Shown one piece after another: positions 22,634 through 33,518 of a DNA stretch of 64,000 nucleotides. Positions within the stretch are counted from its first letter, which is position 1. Each line of letters starts with the position of its first letter. Origin of the DNA: Euclidia mi (Eukaryota; Arthropoda; Insecta; Lepidoptera; Erebidae); assembly GCA_944739405.2 (NCBI GenBank), contig OX123209.2:10992217-11056216 (forward strand). The letters run 5' to 3'. Below the pieces are notes generated by a model. That model saw only the letters and a program-made list of their open reading frames with translations. It searched no databases and had not been told where the DNA came from. Made by a program: the position numbers and the translations under genes.

Positions 22634-24560
22634 AATATATTTAGTGAATGCATAACACATATTATACAGAATAAAAAAATTGTATATTGTATGTTGTTCT
22701 TTCTTTATCAAAATATACATATTTTTGTCAAGATTACATGATTTCATTTTGTCCCTGCAACAAAACATAAGTTGCCTCAAGCAGTGAGATGAAGTAATAG
22801 CTTGTGGCAGTTTGGTCCACTCATTTACTGCCTTTCTGTTACTCTGTCTATACTGCCATATACATAACATGATTATAGAGACATGAATTGTCATATCATG
22901 TAAACAGCCATGAGCCATCAACGGCTCATCCATCTTGATGCAAATTTCAATTTGCCTGTTCCCATTAGATGATATTTATCTTCTTCTGATTTGATAATTG
23001 TTCTGTAACAAACAATATTCAAATTTAATGATATAATATAATTGACAAAGGTAGCTACACTCCCTATAATCAGCAATTATTATTTACAGTTAGGTGAACT
23101 AACTTTTGAAATTTAGTAAAAAGGAGTAAATGTTAATGAGTCATAGTGTGCATAGTACCTATATAAATTGGATGTAATGCAACTAGGACAATATGAACAT
23201 TTGATGCCTCATAATATATATTAGGTACATAACAAGAACATGAAAATATTATTTTCAATTGTGTGCCATCACATCAATGATTGAATGGTTTGAGTATAGG
23301 GATGTGTTGAATTGCTGTAGCTATCATCTTAATAAAAATAACCGTTCCCTGTTGACAATTTAGAAAACGTTTTTCAACATAAAAAGATTAACAATTACAT
23401 TGAACTTTGGTGCATCAATGTTAGTTAGGTTAGATAGGTCCATAATTTGTAAGTTCTATTATTAGGTTATTCAAATTCTACCTATTATGAAATAATAATA
23501 AAATTATAATGTTCAAGGTCCACATCTATAGTTATCATCTTTAGATAATAGGTACCTACTGAATGTTAAGTATAAAGATGTATATTATGGAACTAACACA
23601 ACGATACCTACCTTCCTACCTCTAAACAATTAATATCCACTTAAAAGTTTGCGAAACAAAGGATCTATTGTTGTAATTAACTTGTTGTGAACCGCCCCGT
23701 TATTTTAATTAAGTCCATTACATATTTGGGTAAGTATATATTTACGTTGCTAGCAAAGTAGACATGACAAAGATATGTTTAGAGAGCCTGTGTAACAGAA
23801 AATTTTAAGGTTTGATCACTTCAGAAGTAACTTTTAATATACATATTAAAACAATTTTTACTCACCTGCGTTAGTTCTGGGAATGTTATGAGCCTCTAAT
23901 AACACTCTATGACTCAACCTTCATTAACATTCCTTTGTAGAACCCAAAATAATATTGGTATTAACAAACGGTTGGTAGAAGACAATTTTGTACGTTATCT
24001 TCGATTCTCGCTCTTTCTCAGAGTCACACTTCAGCCACATCATCTTCCTGAGCCATTACAATAAGTTTTCAAGCAAAATAACATAAGATAATGATTTTCC
24101 TTTATTTATTACACTACTCACAACACGGGCTCACCAAAGTTTTTTCAGTGACAATAGAATGCTCGTTTGCTTCGACAATGGACTCGATATGCTTTATTTG
24201 ACTTGTCAAAAGTGCAACTTAAACTGCGGATTTGCCTATTTTGTTATCGTCGTCCATCATCGTCGTCGACTCGTCGATCAAAATGACACTTATACTCGCG
24301 ATTTGAAAGTCGCTCCATCGGGTGACGTTCTTGCTACTCACTCCTAGGGGCGCTTTTAGAAAATGTATGGAAAATTGTTCCCGTTCGATAGGCTATCGTC
24401 CATCGTGACGATCGAGTGCAACTCGTACTAGACCCTCCGTTGTGTACTTGTTGGTACCCAATTCTAAAAAAAAATAAGCTATATATGTGATGATCGTTAT
24501 AACGATCAGTAGTAATTTGGGGATGCATTTTAATTTTCTGATCATTACGTACTAATCCAG

Positions 24561-24716
24561 TGTCTCTCAATGAAATCATTGACGAATTGGAAAACTTAGA
24601 TGACGATTCTCCATTTCCAAGAAGCATAACCATTATACCACCGGATAATGCTAATGCTGATCTCACAGATGAAGATTCTGGTGATGAAGAGATTGTAACC
24701 TTGAACAATCTTCCAG
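24561..24716 (+). pseudogene. piggyBac-like transposase, exon 2 remnant (acidic N-terminal region)
   Basis: Preceded by ACTAATCCAG (branch point and acceptor) and followed by a GTATGT donor. It reads SLNEIIDELENLDDDSPF, then TIIPPDNANADLTDEDSGDE and VTLNNLPG, the acidic N-terminal region usual in piggyBac-like transposases. It joins in phase (CCA G|GT TCC) to the exon at 28451, across an intron that now contains the hAT element. Confidence 0.75.
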
Positions 24717-24799
24717 GTATGTTATAGATCTCATGGGTTTATAAATCTTTACCGTTTTCTAGTACGACGAGTAATTGTGATATGTTTATATTATTTATT

Positions 24800-27700
24800 C
24801 AGTGGCGTAGCGTGCCTTGTCGGGGCCCCGTATAAAAATTTTTTTGGAGGCCCTTATATGGAGGTAAAGATTTTTCACGAAAGAAAAAAAATATTGTGAG
24901 AAGTAATATTTATTTATCACATAATTTACCCATTTTACAAATAAAAATCGAATTTTAAATATTCACTCTCCTTGCCTTTTTATCGGCAAACTGAAATCAT
25001 TTGAAATCATTTATGGCTGATGATGATTTTAGTTTTTCTAAAGTTTCTGCCTCTATGGACAATAGTGAGATGTCTGACAGCCGTTCTTGTCCCATCGAAG
25101 TTCTTAAGTAATTTTTTATTAGTTTTAATTTTGAAAAACTTCTTTCTGCCGTTGCGGTTGTAACTGGAAGGGTCAAGAATAAAAAGCATGCTGTGATTAC
25201 CTCGGGAAAACTGGATGCAAGACTATTGAATTTTACTAGCAATAATTCAATGAGTTCTTTAATGGAATAAATTTTTTTAATTTCAGAATTTAAGCATGTT
25301 TTTAGAGCCTTTAATTGGTCACAAAGATTAAGTGAGATGTCTTTACTGTATTTAGCAGACAGTTTTCCGGAAGCGTTCAATATCTCTTCGCTTGAAGAAG
25401 ATAGGAGTTTCTCCGGTTGTAATATTTCGAATATACTACTCAGGTTGCAAAGGCTCTGAAATCTTTCTTTAGTTTGAGAAATTAATATATCTAAACAGCA
25501 ATAGTATACATTGACTTTGAAATAGGATTCCGGGTCGGAAATTCTCTCATCTTGTGATAACTCATCAAAAAAACGCTTCGTTATCTTTCGCCTACTGTTT
25601 TTAAAAACAGTTGTTACCCCCCACTTTTTTGCTAAATCTTTGGATTCATTTAGCAAACTATTAAATGAATTCTGATTTCTTAATTGGCACAGTCTATTTA
25701 AAAGATTACTTAATAAAATACTAGATTTCTGTAAGTCATTATTTTCATGCTGTAGAGCTTTAGAAACAGGATTAATAATTTCAAATAGTGAAGAAAAAAA
25801 TGTAACGAGCACTAAGAAATCAAAACTCTCTAAAATATTAATTATACTTTTACATTCTTCACGTTCATCTTTTTTATTTGAAATTAAATTTAGTTGGTAC
25901 AAAGTTTTCATGATTAGTAAAAAATTTTTCTTTACTGCTAATAAAGCGTCGTTCCTAGAAGACCATCTGGTAGGACATACCTTTTTAAGGGTAATCAAAT
26001 ATTTTTCAGATAAATCGTCACTTAGCATAGCCCAGCGTTTTATACTATTGCCAAAAAAAGTATATATTTTTTCTAAATTATCGAAAAAAGTCGATACTTC
26101 ACGAACATGTCTCGCAGCATCGTTCAAAACCAAGTTTAAAGCATGCGCAGCACAATGAACATAATCGGCATTTGGAGCATGCTCTTTTATTAGGGTTTGT
26201 AATCCTCCATACACACCCGACATAACATTTGCTCCATCGTATCCCTGTCCTCTACATTTAGTCAAATCAATTCCATATTCTTTAGTCAAATTTAAAATGA
26301 CAGTTTTCAGACCTGCAGCACTGCAATCGGTTACTGCTATGAATCCTAAAAAGGACTCACAGATTTTTATTTCTTTCGGCACATTATCATCATTTTCTGT
26401 AACCGAGATATATCGAAAAACTACAGATAGTTGGTCAATTTTTGACAAGTCTTGTGTTGTATCCAGAATTATTGTCAGAAATGGAGCTTTTTTAATTTCT
26501 GAGATAATACTGTTCCTAACGTTAGTACCAAGCAAACTAATAATTTCGTTTTGAATCGTAGGGCTTAAATAATTTATTTCACCTTTCGGTTTTAGAAAAA
26601 GTTCTTTTAAAGTTGCATCATAGTTAGATAGCAGACGTGAAATTGCCATAAAATTGCCAGAATCAGAATCATGCCCCCTCAAAGGTAGATTACAAGATAC
26701 TTAAGTAATTATAACATTATTTATACGATGCAGTACATCTCTCCAGAATGTAATTTTACTATCGATTTCACTTTTCAATAGAGTATCGATGGTATTTCCT
26801 TGCAACCAATTATTATAAGAGAGTGAGGCACTAATATGCTGCTGTGACTTTTCATGGTCAAGAATAGTTTGTGTGAAATTGCTTCTAACCGAAACACCGT
26901 TAACCCAAGCAGAGGAGTACGATTTGTTTTGACGATCTGCTAATAACCAACAGAAGTGACAGTACGGTTTGTTTAAAACGTTAGAATAACATAACCATGG
27001 TCTTATAATTTTTATGCCTGCCTGATTGAAATATGAATAATAATAAGCTGAAAAAGGTCGGTTATTTTCTGAAACTTTTGGAAATGGTCCTTGTGGTTTA
27101 AATGGACCCAATTTAAAAATTATTTTTCGTTCGCATTCAGTTAAATTGTCACCAAAATTTCCTCTATCTGATGAAATTATATTACAATCTGCATTATCTG
27201 CAGATATATCAGAATCGTTGACTTGGGGTTCCTCGATTTCTGGATGGACATCCGATAAAGTATGTGCTTGGCTTTCTTCTATTTCCGGATGGATATGTGA
27301 CGAAGAACATGCTTCAGAAGAATCTAAAAATAAACGAGTAATTGCTAAAAAATAAATACGAATGCTTTGATACTAAACTAAAAAGAGTTATATATAAATA
27401 AATAACGTTACTAAGGGTCACAGTTAGAGAGTGTTCAGTTCAGACGCACACAGATTCTACGCGGATTGTGCTCGTACCTATTAGTAGATACAAAATCACC
27501 TGCAGCCCGTCCGTGCATTACTATACACCTGCGTGCTATTTAAACGCAGCGCGTAGTGTAGTGGCCATACAAAACGAGAACCCGAAAGCGAGTCTGCACA
27601 TCTGAAGTTCTCAACACGCAATTAACGATACGATACAGACTGATAAACAAACAACAAAACAAATCGATCCTATAGATAAGTTAGAATTTTGTTTTTTTAA

Positions 27701-28438
27701 TCAAGGCACGGAACCCTAAAAACAGTATAATTGTGAAAATCGAGGGGGGAGACAACTTTTTGTGACGGACAGATGGACAGACCGAAATTAAAAGATTTCC
27801 TTGTTTATCACTACGGGCCCCTAATAAATGGGTTGGGTAGTAGTGTAGTACTTACCTTTCCAATCTAAATCACTCACAGTATCTTGTCTCTGAAAAAATG
27901 AAGAAATTTTGGGCACTTTTTTTATAACCTCGTCCCTTTTCTGTTTAATTTTTCTTTTCTCAGCGCCGCTGGGATAATCTCTTTTCCTTTCACTCATTTC
28001 TTTTACAAATCGTTACTAATACTGCTAAACCAGAAGAACAATATTGTTTGTGCTGAATTACAATGTAATGCACATTTATATAAAGCGCGTAAATAAACAG
28101 TGCACTGCACTCCGTGGTTTAACATCCAATGCAAAGTACAACAACGTACACGTACATCGCGATATCGATGAAGGATTCCCGGGGATTCCCCGCTGAGTTG
28201 AAGATGAAGTAAGTAAAACGGGGAAGTCCCGCAGCCCGCCATAACGATGTAGTGTTGCCAACTTTTGAACGCACGCTTAAGGCGGGAAAAAAAGGAATTG
28301 CTTTATAGAATTTTGTCATTTGTAAAATAAAATAAATTAGAAAGTTTTTATTCTTTTTCCTTACACACTTTGGGGGCCCCCGTGGCCCGGGGGCCCCGTA
28401 TAATTGATACGGCAAATACGGCGGTAGCTACGCCCCTG
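24800..28438 (-). mobile_element. hAT transposon, near-complete, 3.6 kb
   Basis: It is flanked by a perfect 8 bp duplication TATTTATT (24792-24799 and 28439-28446). The ends are CAGTGGCGTAGC and GCTACGCCCCTG. GGGGCCCCGTATA-like motifs follow inside both ends. The - strand carries one two-exon transposase gene (24997-27997) with a single in-frame stop. It lies in an intron of the piggyBac-like element. Confidence 0.92.
24997..27997 (-). pseudogene. hAT transposase (ZMYM/TTF zinc-finger type), two exons, one premature stop
   Basis: Exon 1 is 27997-27856. It starts ATG and encodes MSERKRDYPSGAEKRKIK and KVPKISSFF, the usual N-terminus of this hAT group, and ends at a GTAAGT donor. Exon 2 runs from 27323 to the TGA at 24997-24999; the junction G|AT is in phase and the acceptor is TTTTTAG. 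Exon 2 has an acidic linker, a TTF-type zinc-finger region (WLCYSNVLNKPYCHFCWLL), then the RNase H-like core: ILDTTQDLSKIDQLSV, CRGQGYDGANVMSGVYGG, CPTRWSSRNDAL and, near the end, TATAERSFSKLKLIKNYL of the C-terminal dimerisation domain. The frame is broken only by a TAA at 26701-26703, between INNVIIT and VSCNLPLRGHD. All else seems intact, so inactivation is recent. The intron is 27324-27855. Confidence 0.9.
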
Positions 28439-28450
28439 TATTTATTATAG

Positions 28451-29195
28451 GTTCCCAGCTAAGAGCTCCTGCAGAAGTAGAATTCAATTCCTCCGACAGT
28501 GACGAAGATAGTATCGTTGTCTTACTTAGCAAAAAGACAGGATCATCGAAGATTCCCTGATTGAAGAAGCTCATCAATCTCAGCCATCAATATCTAGTTC
28601 TGGCCCAGTTATTTGTAGCGTGACAGCCGTTCCTTTTGTATACCCATCTGTACCAGAAAATCAGAAATACGAATCTCGTATACTTGGAGAATTTGCCATA
28701 ATCCACGTGACCGACCACAATTGCAAGAAAACCATGGCCCAAAATATCTTCAGATGCCTTCGTATTATTTTCACTGCATGTTTGATGACAGTGTTGTGGA
28801 ATTATTGGTAAAATATACGAATATTTATGTGGTACAAAAAAACAAAGCAGGTAATGTCACGACGAGTGAAATGAAGTGTTTTCTTGCTATACTTCTTTAC
28901 AGTGGATATGTTGTAGTTCCTCGAAGATAAATATATTGGGGAAAAACATCAGACACAGGTTTTAGTCTTATATACATATAATGCCATGTCGAGGGATAGA
29001 TTTACGTTTATTATGACCCACCTCCATTGTTGTGATAATACTCAGATTACTACTGAAAGTGACAAATTTGCTAAACTGAGACCACTTTTCGAAATTTTAA
29101 ACAGAATTTTCCTAGATATGGCTCCTTTAGAAGAAATGTACAGCATCGACGAGGCGATAAAAACTTTTCGTAATATTAATAGTGATTTTTATTGA
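28451..29195 (+). pseudogene. piggyBac-like transposase, exon 3 remnant, frameshifted and truncated
   Basis: After the acceptor TTATTATAG the frame reads SQLRAPAEVEFNSSDSDED, then meets a TGA near 28558. Later pieces in other frames read FDDSVVELLVKYTNIYVVQK, EMKCFLAILLYSGYVVVPRR, AMSRDRFTFIMTHLHCCD and DKFAKLRPLFEILN, then EEMYSIDEAIKTF. These are the conserved N-terminal part of the DDE core of piggyBac transposases. The reading then runs directly into 3' terminal sequence, so the rest of the catalytic region has been deleted. It is not functional. Confidence 0.85.
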
Positions 29196-29410
29196 AAATG
29201 GTAATTAAATGTACAAATTGCTACTTGTATAACCGTCAACCTACCCGCCTATTACTACTGATCGTTATAACGATCCTCATTTTCCTAGCTTTCCAAGAAA
29301 CTCAGATTTTTTTAAATATTTTTCTGTGTTTACTCACGATACCAAGGCAACAATATCAAAAAATTAGAAAAATAACAGACAAAAATTAGTTTCAGTAACA
29401 ACTGGGTTAA

Positions 29411-30052
29411 CCTGTCTCATATAAACACTTATAAATTGTCCCACTGCAGGGCAATAAATAGCATATTCACGTTATGAGAAGGGTAAGTTAGTGTGTGCCA
29501 AGTGCGGCTTGACACACTGTACTTCTGCCGACAGTGAAGTAGCATATGTATAGTATAGGTTATTAACTGTCAAACTGCTGGGCACTGGCAAAGAGCTCAG
29601 ATATTTACATAGAGGCGCATTTCCTATGGGCGCTCAGAAGACAAACTTTCTGTGACACAAATTGCCGCTTGGCGGCGTAGCAGTCGCGCTGTGACAGCTG
29701 TCTCTACGAGAGCAAGAGAGAGGAACGTTCCTCCTGTGTATGTTAACTACGAGAGCGAGAGAGACGGAGAACGACTCCAACGGCGCCAATTACGAACTAA
29801 ACTGGAGACAGTTGGAATTGGCGCACCAAATCTACACAAATCCTTAAGAACTGCGCTTCTATGTAAAAATCTGTATTCATTGGCACGGGCCTCTTCTCAC
29901 CATGAGAAGGTCCAACACTCTGGTCTAGTGCCGGTTGGCAGACTTCACATGTGTGATGAGAACATTATAGAGAACGCTCATACATGCAGGTTTACTTATT
30001 GACGTTTTCCTTCACTATTTACTTTGCTTGCATACTTCACTATTTACTTGAG
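29411..30052 (+). repeat. Host spacer with pieces of the CCCACTGCTGGGCA repeat family
   Basis: It contains TTGTCCCACTGCAGGGCAAT near 29436 and CACGGGCCTCTTCTCACCATGAGAAGG near 29883, followed by GGCAGACTTCACATGTG and AGAACATTATAGAGAACGC. The same family occurs at 49797-50185, 53870-54130 and 59137-59250. No gene is supported; the open frame at 29652-30002 crosses repeat sequence. Confidence 0.5.
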
Positions 30053-30175
30053 ATTGTCTCCGTGGTCCAGTGGCTAGCGTATGCGACTGCTGATCGGAGG
30101 TCCCGGGTTCGATTCCCGGGTCGGGCTAAAGTGTTACTGTGTTTTTTCCGAATTTTCATTAGCAGCACGGAGTCT
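30053..30175 (+). repeat. SINE tRNA-like head, cut by a GAGGG-family piece
   Basis: TCTCCGTGGTCCAGTGGCTA and the B box GGGTTCGATTCCCGGGTCGG are followed by the usual SINE body up to GCAGCACGGAGTCT. The sequence then switches directly to GAGGGTCTAGTACGAGTT. Confidence 0.75.
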
Positions 30176-30308
30176 GAGGGTCTAGTACGAGTTTACACTC
30201 GATCGTCACGGTGGACGATAGCCTAGGCGACGGGAACCATTTCCATATACAATTTCTAAAAGCGCCCCTAACGGAGAGTAGCGATCGATAGAGACTGCAA
30301 GGGGGCGC
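30176..30308 (+). mobile_element. GAGGG-family MITE fragment
   Basis: It shares the end GAGGGTCTAGTACGAGTT and the following CTCGATCGTCACGGTGGACG, then TAAAAGCGCCCCTAACGG. The right half is missing: it breaks off after AGGGGGCGC into LINE-derived sequence. Confidence 0.75.
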
Positions 30309-30412
30309 AAGGTTCTCCAAGCCGCCCGCATCCAACCGCGCAACGCGATCTTAACCAGATCGTCGGTCCACCTTGCAGGAGGCCTACCTCTGCTGCGTCG
30401 TCCGGCCCTCTG
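30309..30412 (-). repeat. LINE reverse-transcriptase C-terminal fragment
   Basis: It matches the better copy at 47395-47690. On the - strand it encodes RRSRGRPPARW-like and GWMRAA-like stretches at the end of a non-LTR retrotransposon ORF. Diverged and short. Confidence 0.5.
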
Positions 30413-30644
30413 TATAGCAGTCTGTTAATCTCTCCATTAGGCTGAGATTGAAGCAGACTGTCAATGAGTAATTGACTTAGCTAGCCGTTCGTTTCAAGGG
30501 CCTACTCCACACTTGACGGAAATTCCGTCGCGGATCTTCCGTTACGGTAAACGCTGAGAGTAATCGGATCGACGGATCATCCGCATAGTGCGCCTGGTAT
30601 TGGTTTTTATATAAGTACAATAACTTGTATAGGCGTGGCAGATC

Positions 30645-30735
30645 CTTTTAAGCCAAAATTAAGCGACGCTTCCATAGGTCGCCACTTGGATGGGTGACCG
30701 CATGTGGCATTACATCTCGGTTTTTGTCTCAGGAC
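30645..30735 (+). repeat. 5S rRNA-like fragment (probable 5S-derived SINE)
   Basis: AAAATTAAGCGACGC followed by GTCGCCACTTGGATGGGTGACCGC closely resembles the internal promoter and loop region of 5S rRNA (AAGTTAAGC...TACTTGGATGGGTGACCGC). The 5' part of a 5S gene is not seen and the sequence after it is AT-rich, so a 5S-derived retroelement is likelier than a working 5S gene. Confidence 0.55.
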
Positions 30736-31012
30736 AATGAGCGTTAGGTTAGCCTTCTCGGTCTGACAACTCGGACACAAAAGTTGGCCATACGAAAAAA
30801 AAGGTATAAAGGAAAAAACACCAAAAAATATTTATAAGATATTTTTTAATTTTACTTCATCATTACAATAATCTGAACAAAAATAAAACTTCTCTATATA
30901 ATATTAAAAAGATTTTCACAATACTACCATGCATTCAATTCATATTTACATTTTATTAAATGTATTTAAAAGTTTCTAATTTATTATGAGCTATAGAATT
31001 GAATTCTGAGCT

Positions 31013-31233
31013 GAGGGTCTAGTACGAGTTTGCACTCGAACTCGATCGTCACGGTGAACGATAGCCTAGTCGACGGGAACAATTTTCATACAATTTCTAA
31101 ATGCTATGCCTAGCGGACTCTATCGATCGCTACTTTCCTTTAGGGGCGCTTTTACAAAATGTATGGAAGTTGTTCCCGTCGACTAGGCTATCGTCCACCG
31201 TGACGATCAAGTGCAAACTCGTACTAGATCCTC
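31013..31233. mobile_element. GAGGG-family MITE, complete, 221 bp fold-back
   Basis: It starts GAGGGTCTAGTACGAGTT and ends AACTCGTACTAGATCCTC. The arms extend inwards for about 100 bp (CGATCGTCACGGTGAACGAT against the reverse of ATCGTCCACCGTGACGATC). It is a short relative built from the end of the 8.6 kb element. Confidence 0.85.
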
Positions 31234-31890
31234 TGATGTTTTATGGAAACGGGAGTTATATGGCTTAGACGCATCTTTTATATAAATCATGGGCTAAAAA
31301 CATTATTAGAACTAAATTAAGTCCTGGACCATTTGTGGGAAAGTTACCTACTACACGTAGTCTTAGATATTTTAAACTGACTTTTTGAAGAAGTTTATTA
31401 TTTATTTCAATCCGACATTCGTTCTAACCAATTTTAGAGATATTAAACGTTATTTCAAGTGCAATTTTAAATGATACCTTTTTCATAACTGATATTATCT
31501 AAATTGTGAACTCTAGTAAGTCCATGTTTTAAGACTGTTACACAGAGAAAAAGTTTGAGCACATATAATTATTAAACTGGACTCTTTTTATCAGCAGAGC
31601 AAAAACATTTTTTTTTAGTAAGCAAGAGTGCAACTTTGCACATGGGTCGTAAGTATCTAATTGATTTAGAGATTGCACAGAAAAACTACTACATACATTG
31701 CGGATTGCGGCACATGCTTACATTTAGACATGATAAAAATTCATGCCAATCATTCTATTCATTTACACAAGTATGTAAGTTGGCACAAAAATATACAATG
31801 AAGAGTAAGATATACCCACTGGCACTATTAAAAATGTTGCGTACAGCCAACCGTATTATCGCCATACACTTGTACCCCTCAGAACAAGTA

Positions 31891-32077
31891 CAGTCGAACA
31901 ACTTCCCGCTAGACCACCATAAGGGCGCGAATCGCTCAGCAAGACATCGACGCTTCCAGTGCTACTTTACACACACATTGACACTCGTATACAAAACCAG
32001 TTTCTTGTGTGCCTCGACTCTATGAGCGAGCCAAGGGAATTTTTTTCAAACTGGTCCAGCGCCGACTTGTTTGATTG
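31891..32077. mobile_element. 187 bp TA-flanked MITE (copy 2, inverted to copy 1)
   Basis: Reverse complement of 26-212 with a few differences, flanked by TA (31889-31890 and 32078-32079). With copy 1 it brackets the whole nested transposon region. Confidence 0.6.
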
Positions 32078-32349
32078 TACATAGTAGAAACAGCACGCCA
32101 TAAATTGAAGTCAATAAAATGGAGATCCAGTTATTTCACACGCTCATAGCTAGGTAGAAAACTCACGATGAATAAAAAGTGATACCACTTTTTATGTATG
32201 AAATGTTGGCGTGCCGTATTGATGCGTGTATTAATTTCAGGTCTTCCTTGTTTCGGCTTCAATTTTAATTTTAAGGCGTGCTGTACAAACAGCTATTCGT
32301 CAAGCTAATCATTTTGACCTTGAATCCACTCTTATGTCGTAGGAAATAA

Positions 32350-32502
32350 GGGTCGCCGCAAACAGGCCACCGACCACAGCCACTGGTGGCCAGCGACGGC
32401 CACTTAACACTTTTTTCATATATGTATGTTTTCATATAAGTGTGTTAAGTGGCTGTCGCTGGCCATCAGTGGCTGTGGGCGGTGGCCCGTTTACGCCGAT
32501 CC
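32350..32502. mobile_element. 153 bp fold-back MITE, PIF/Harbinger-like
   Basis: Near-perfect arms: GGGTCGCCGCAAACAGGCC against the reverse of GGCCCGTTTACGCCGATCC, continuing through ACCACAGCCACTGGTGGCC. It is flanked by TAA on both sides (32347-32349 and 32503-32505). TAA duplications and a GG start fit PIF/Harbinger. Confidence 0.7.
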
Positions 32503-32505
32503 TAA

Positions 32506-33309
32506 GTTTTAAAATCGTACTGCAACTGTTTAGCTTGACTTCGCGCTGCGTCCTACCCTCATTTTCTAAATTCCAAACAACTCTTTAGACATAATTTAGT
32601 TCTGTATTTATTGCTCATTCTACACTAGATCTAACATAGACAGTATAGACAAATTCACGAGAATCACAAAATACTTAAATATTAATATATTACTGACTAT
32701 ACATAAATATTGTCAATAGAGGAACTTCGCGCGAACTCTTAACGACTAACCGCCAAAAACGAGATTTTATGAAATACCATAGACTTTTTCAAATTAGAAA
32801 GATAACTCTTGCTCTATGAATAAATACTGTGTCGCAGAGAACTTTGAAAACATTCAATCAACGGATAAATAAGAGAATACCCAGATTTCAAACAACAATT
32901 TATATTATGTAAAAGTATTCTAGAGTCCATGAACTCACTTATTTAGATGAGGGGTCATCTCATCTTTCGTAACATTTTTCGTAGTTGAGACCCCATACGA
33001 CCTACACTTTGGAAAACACTGGATTTTAATGAGGTGCTAAATAATATGGGCATATTTACTAGGTATTTATAAAATTATGTTTTTGGCGGACAATAATAAT
33101 TTATTTAATTATTACATTATTTCTATTAGCAATCTTTTTACATTTAAATCTAAAGTTAGACCGGTTAAGTACTCCGGTTTTAAATTATGTTTATGGCGTG
33201 AATAGTAATAGTACATTTGTAATTTTTTAATAAAAATAAAGTCTAGCAGTTTTTTTCCTAGTGCTATATATCATACATAATCGGGTCTTAACCGCGTAAA
33301 ATTCACATA
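32506..33309. other. AT-rich stretch without recognised features
   Basis: No open frame, splice pattern or repeat that I can name. Confidence 0.4.
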
Positions 33310-33518
33310 TCTGTATATATAAAATCCTTGCGTTACTGACTGACTGACAGACACGCTACAGCCGAAACTACTGGGCGCAAGTAGATTAAATTTGGCATGT
33401 ATGTTCCTTGGGGACCGTAGGGGCGCACTAAGAAGGGATTTTTCGAAATTCCCACGGGATCGGGAAGAAATTGTTAACTTACAAATAATGTGCGGGCGAA
33501 GCTGCGGGCGTCTTCTAG
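33310..33518 (+). mobile_element. Non-autonomous Helitron
   Basis: Starts TCTGTATATATAAAATCC and ends GGGCGTCTTCTAG, followed by T, with the hairpin GCGGGCGAAGCTGCGGGC before the end. Confidence 0.8.

Larger units (their letters stand above)
9816..24437 (-). mobile_element. Large GAGGG-family element, right (inverted) copy with nested insertions
   Basis: It begins GAGGGTCTAGTACGAGTT (9816) and ends AACTCGTACTAGACCCTC (24437). Read on the - strand it matches 822-9413 along its length. It interrupts intron 1 of the piggyBac-like element: flanks are AAATCACCT and CGTTGTGTAC, with no obvious target duplication. After subtracting a Helitron (11878-12083), an 859 bp hAT-type element (14982-15840) and a 5.2 kb LTR element (17424-22633), it returns to about the size of the left copy. 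It is separated from the left copy by 402 bp of host and piggyBac sequence. Confidence 0.85.
9491..29406 (+). mobile_element. piggyBac-like element, internally deleted and split by nested insertions
   Basis: The outer ends are TTAA (9487-9490) followed by CCCATTTACAGCG, and ...AACTGGG followed by TTAA (29407-29410). TTAA target sites and CCC/GGG ends are piggyBac hallmarks. Removing the nested 14.6 kb GAGGG element (9816-24437) and the 3.6 kb hAT element (24800-28438) leaves about 1.65 kb. That holds three exon remnants of a piggyBac transposase but lacks its C-terminal half. The palindrome GATCGTTATAACGATC occurs at 9507-9522, 24492-24507 and 29260-29275. Confidence 0.85.

Noticed and set aside
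25910..26554. Open frames on the + strand across the hAT transposase
   Set aside because: They are antisense shadows of the - strand coding sequence.
30053..30130. Possible tRNA gene
   Set aside because: It has good A and B boxes but continues straight into a SINE body and lacks a proper acceptor stem. The heads at 39141, 45590 and 57820 were rejected for the same reason.
32350..32502. Possible miRNA hairpin
   Set aside because: TAA duplications and long GC-rich arms identify a fold-back MITE.
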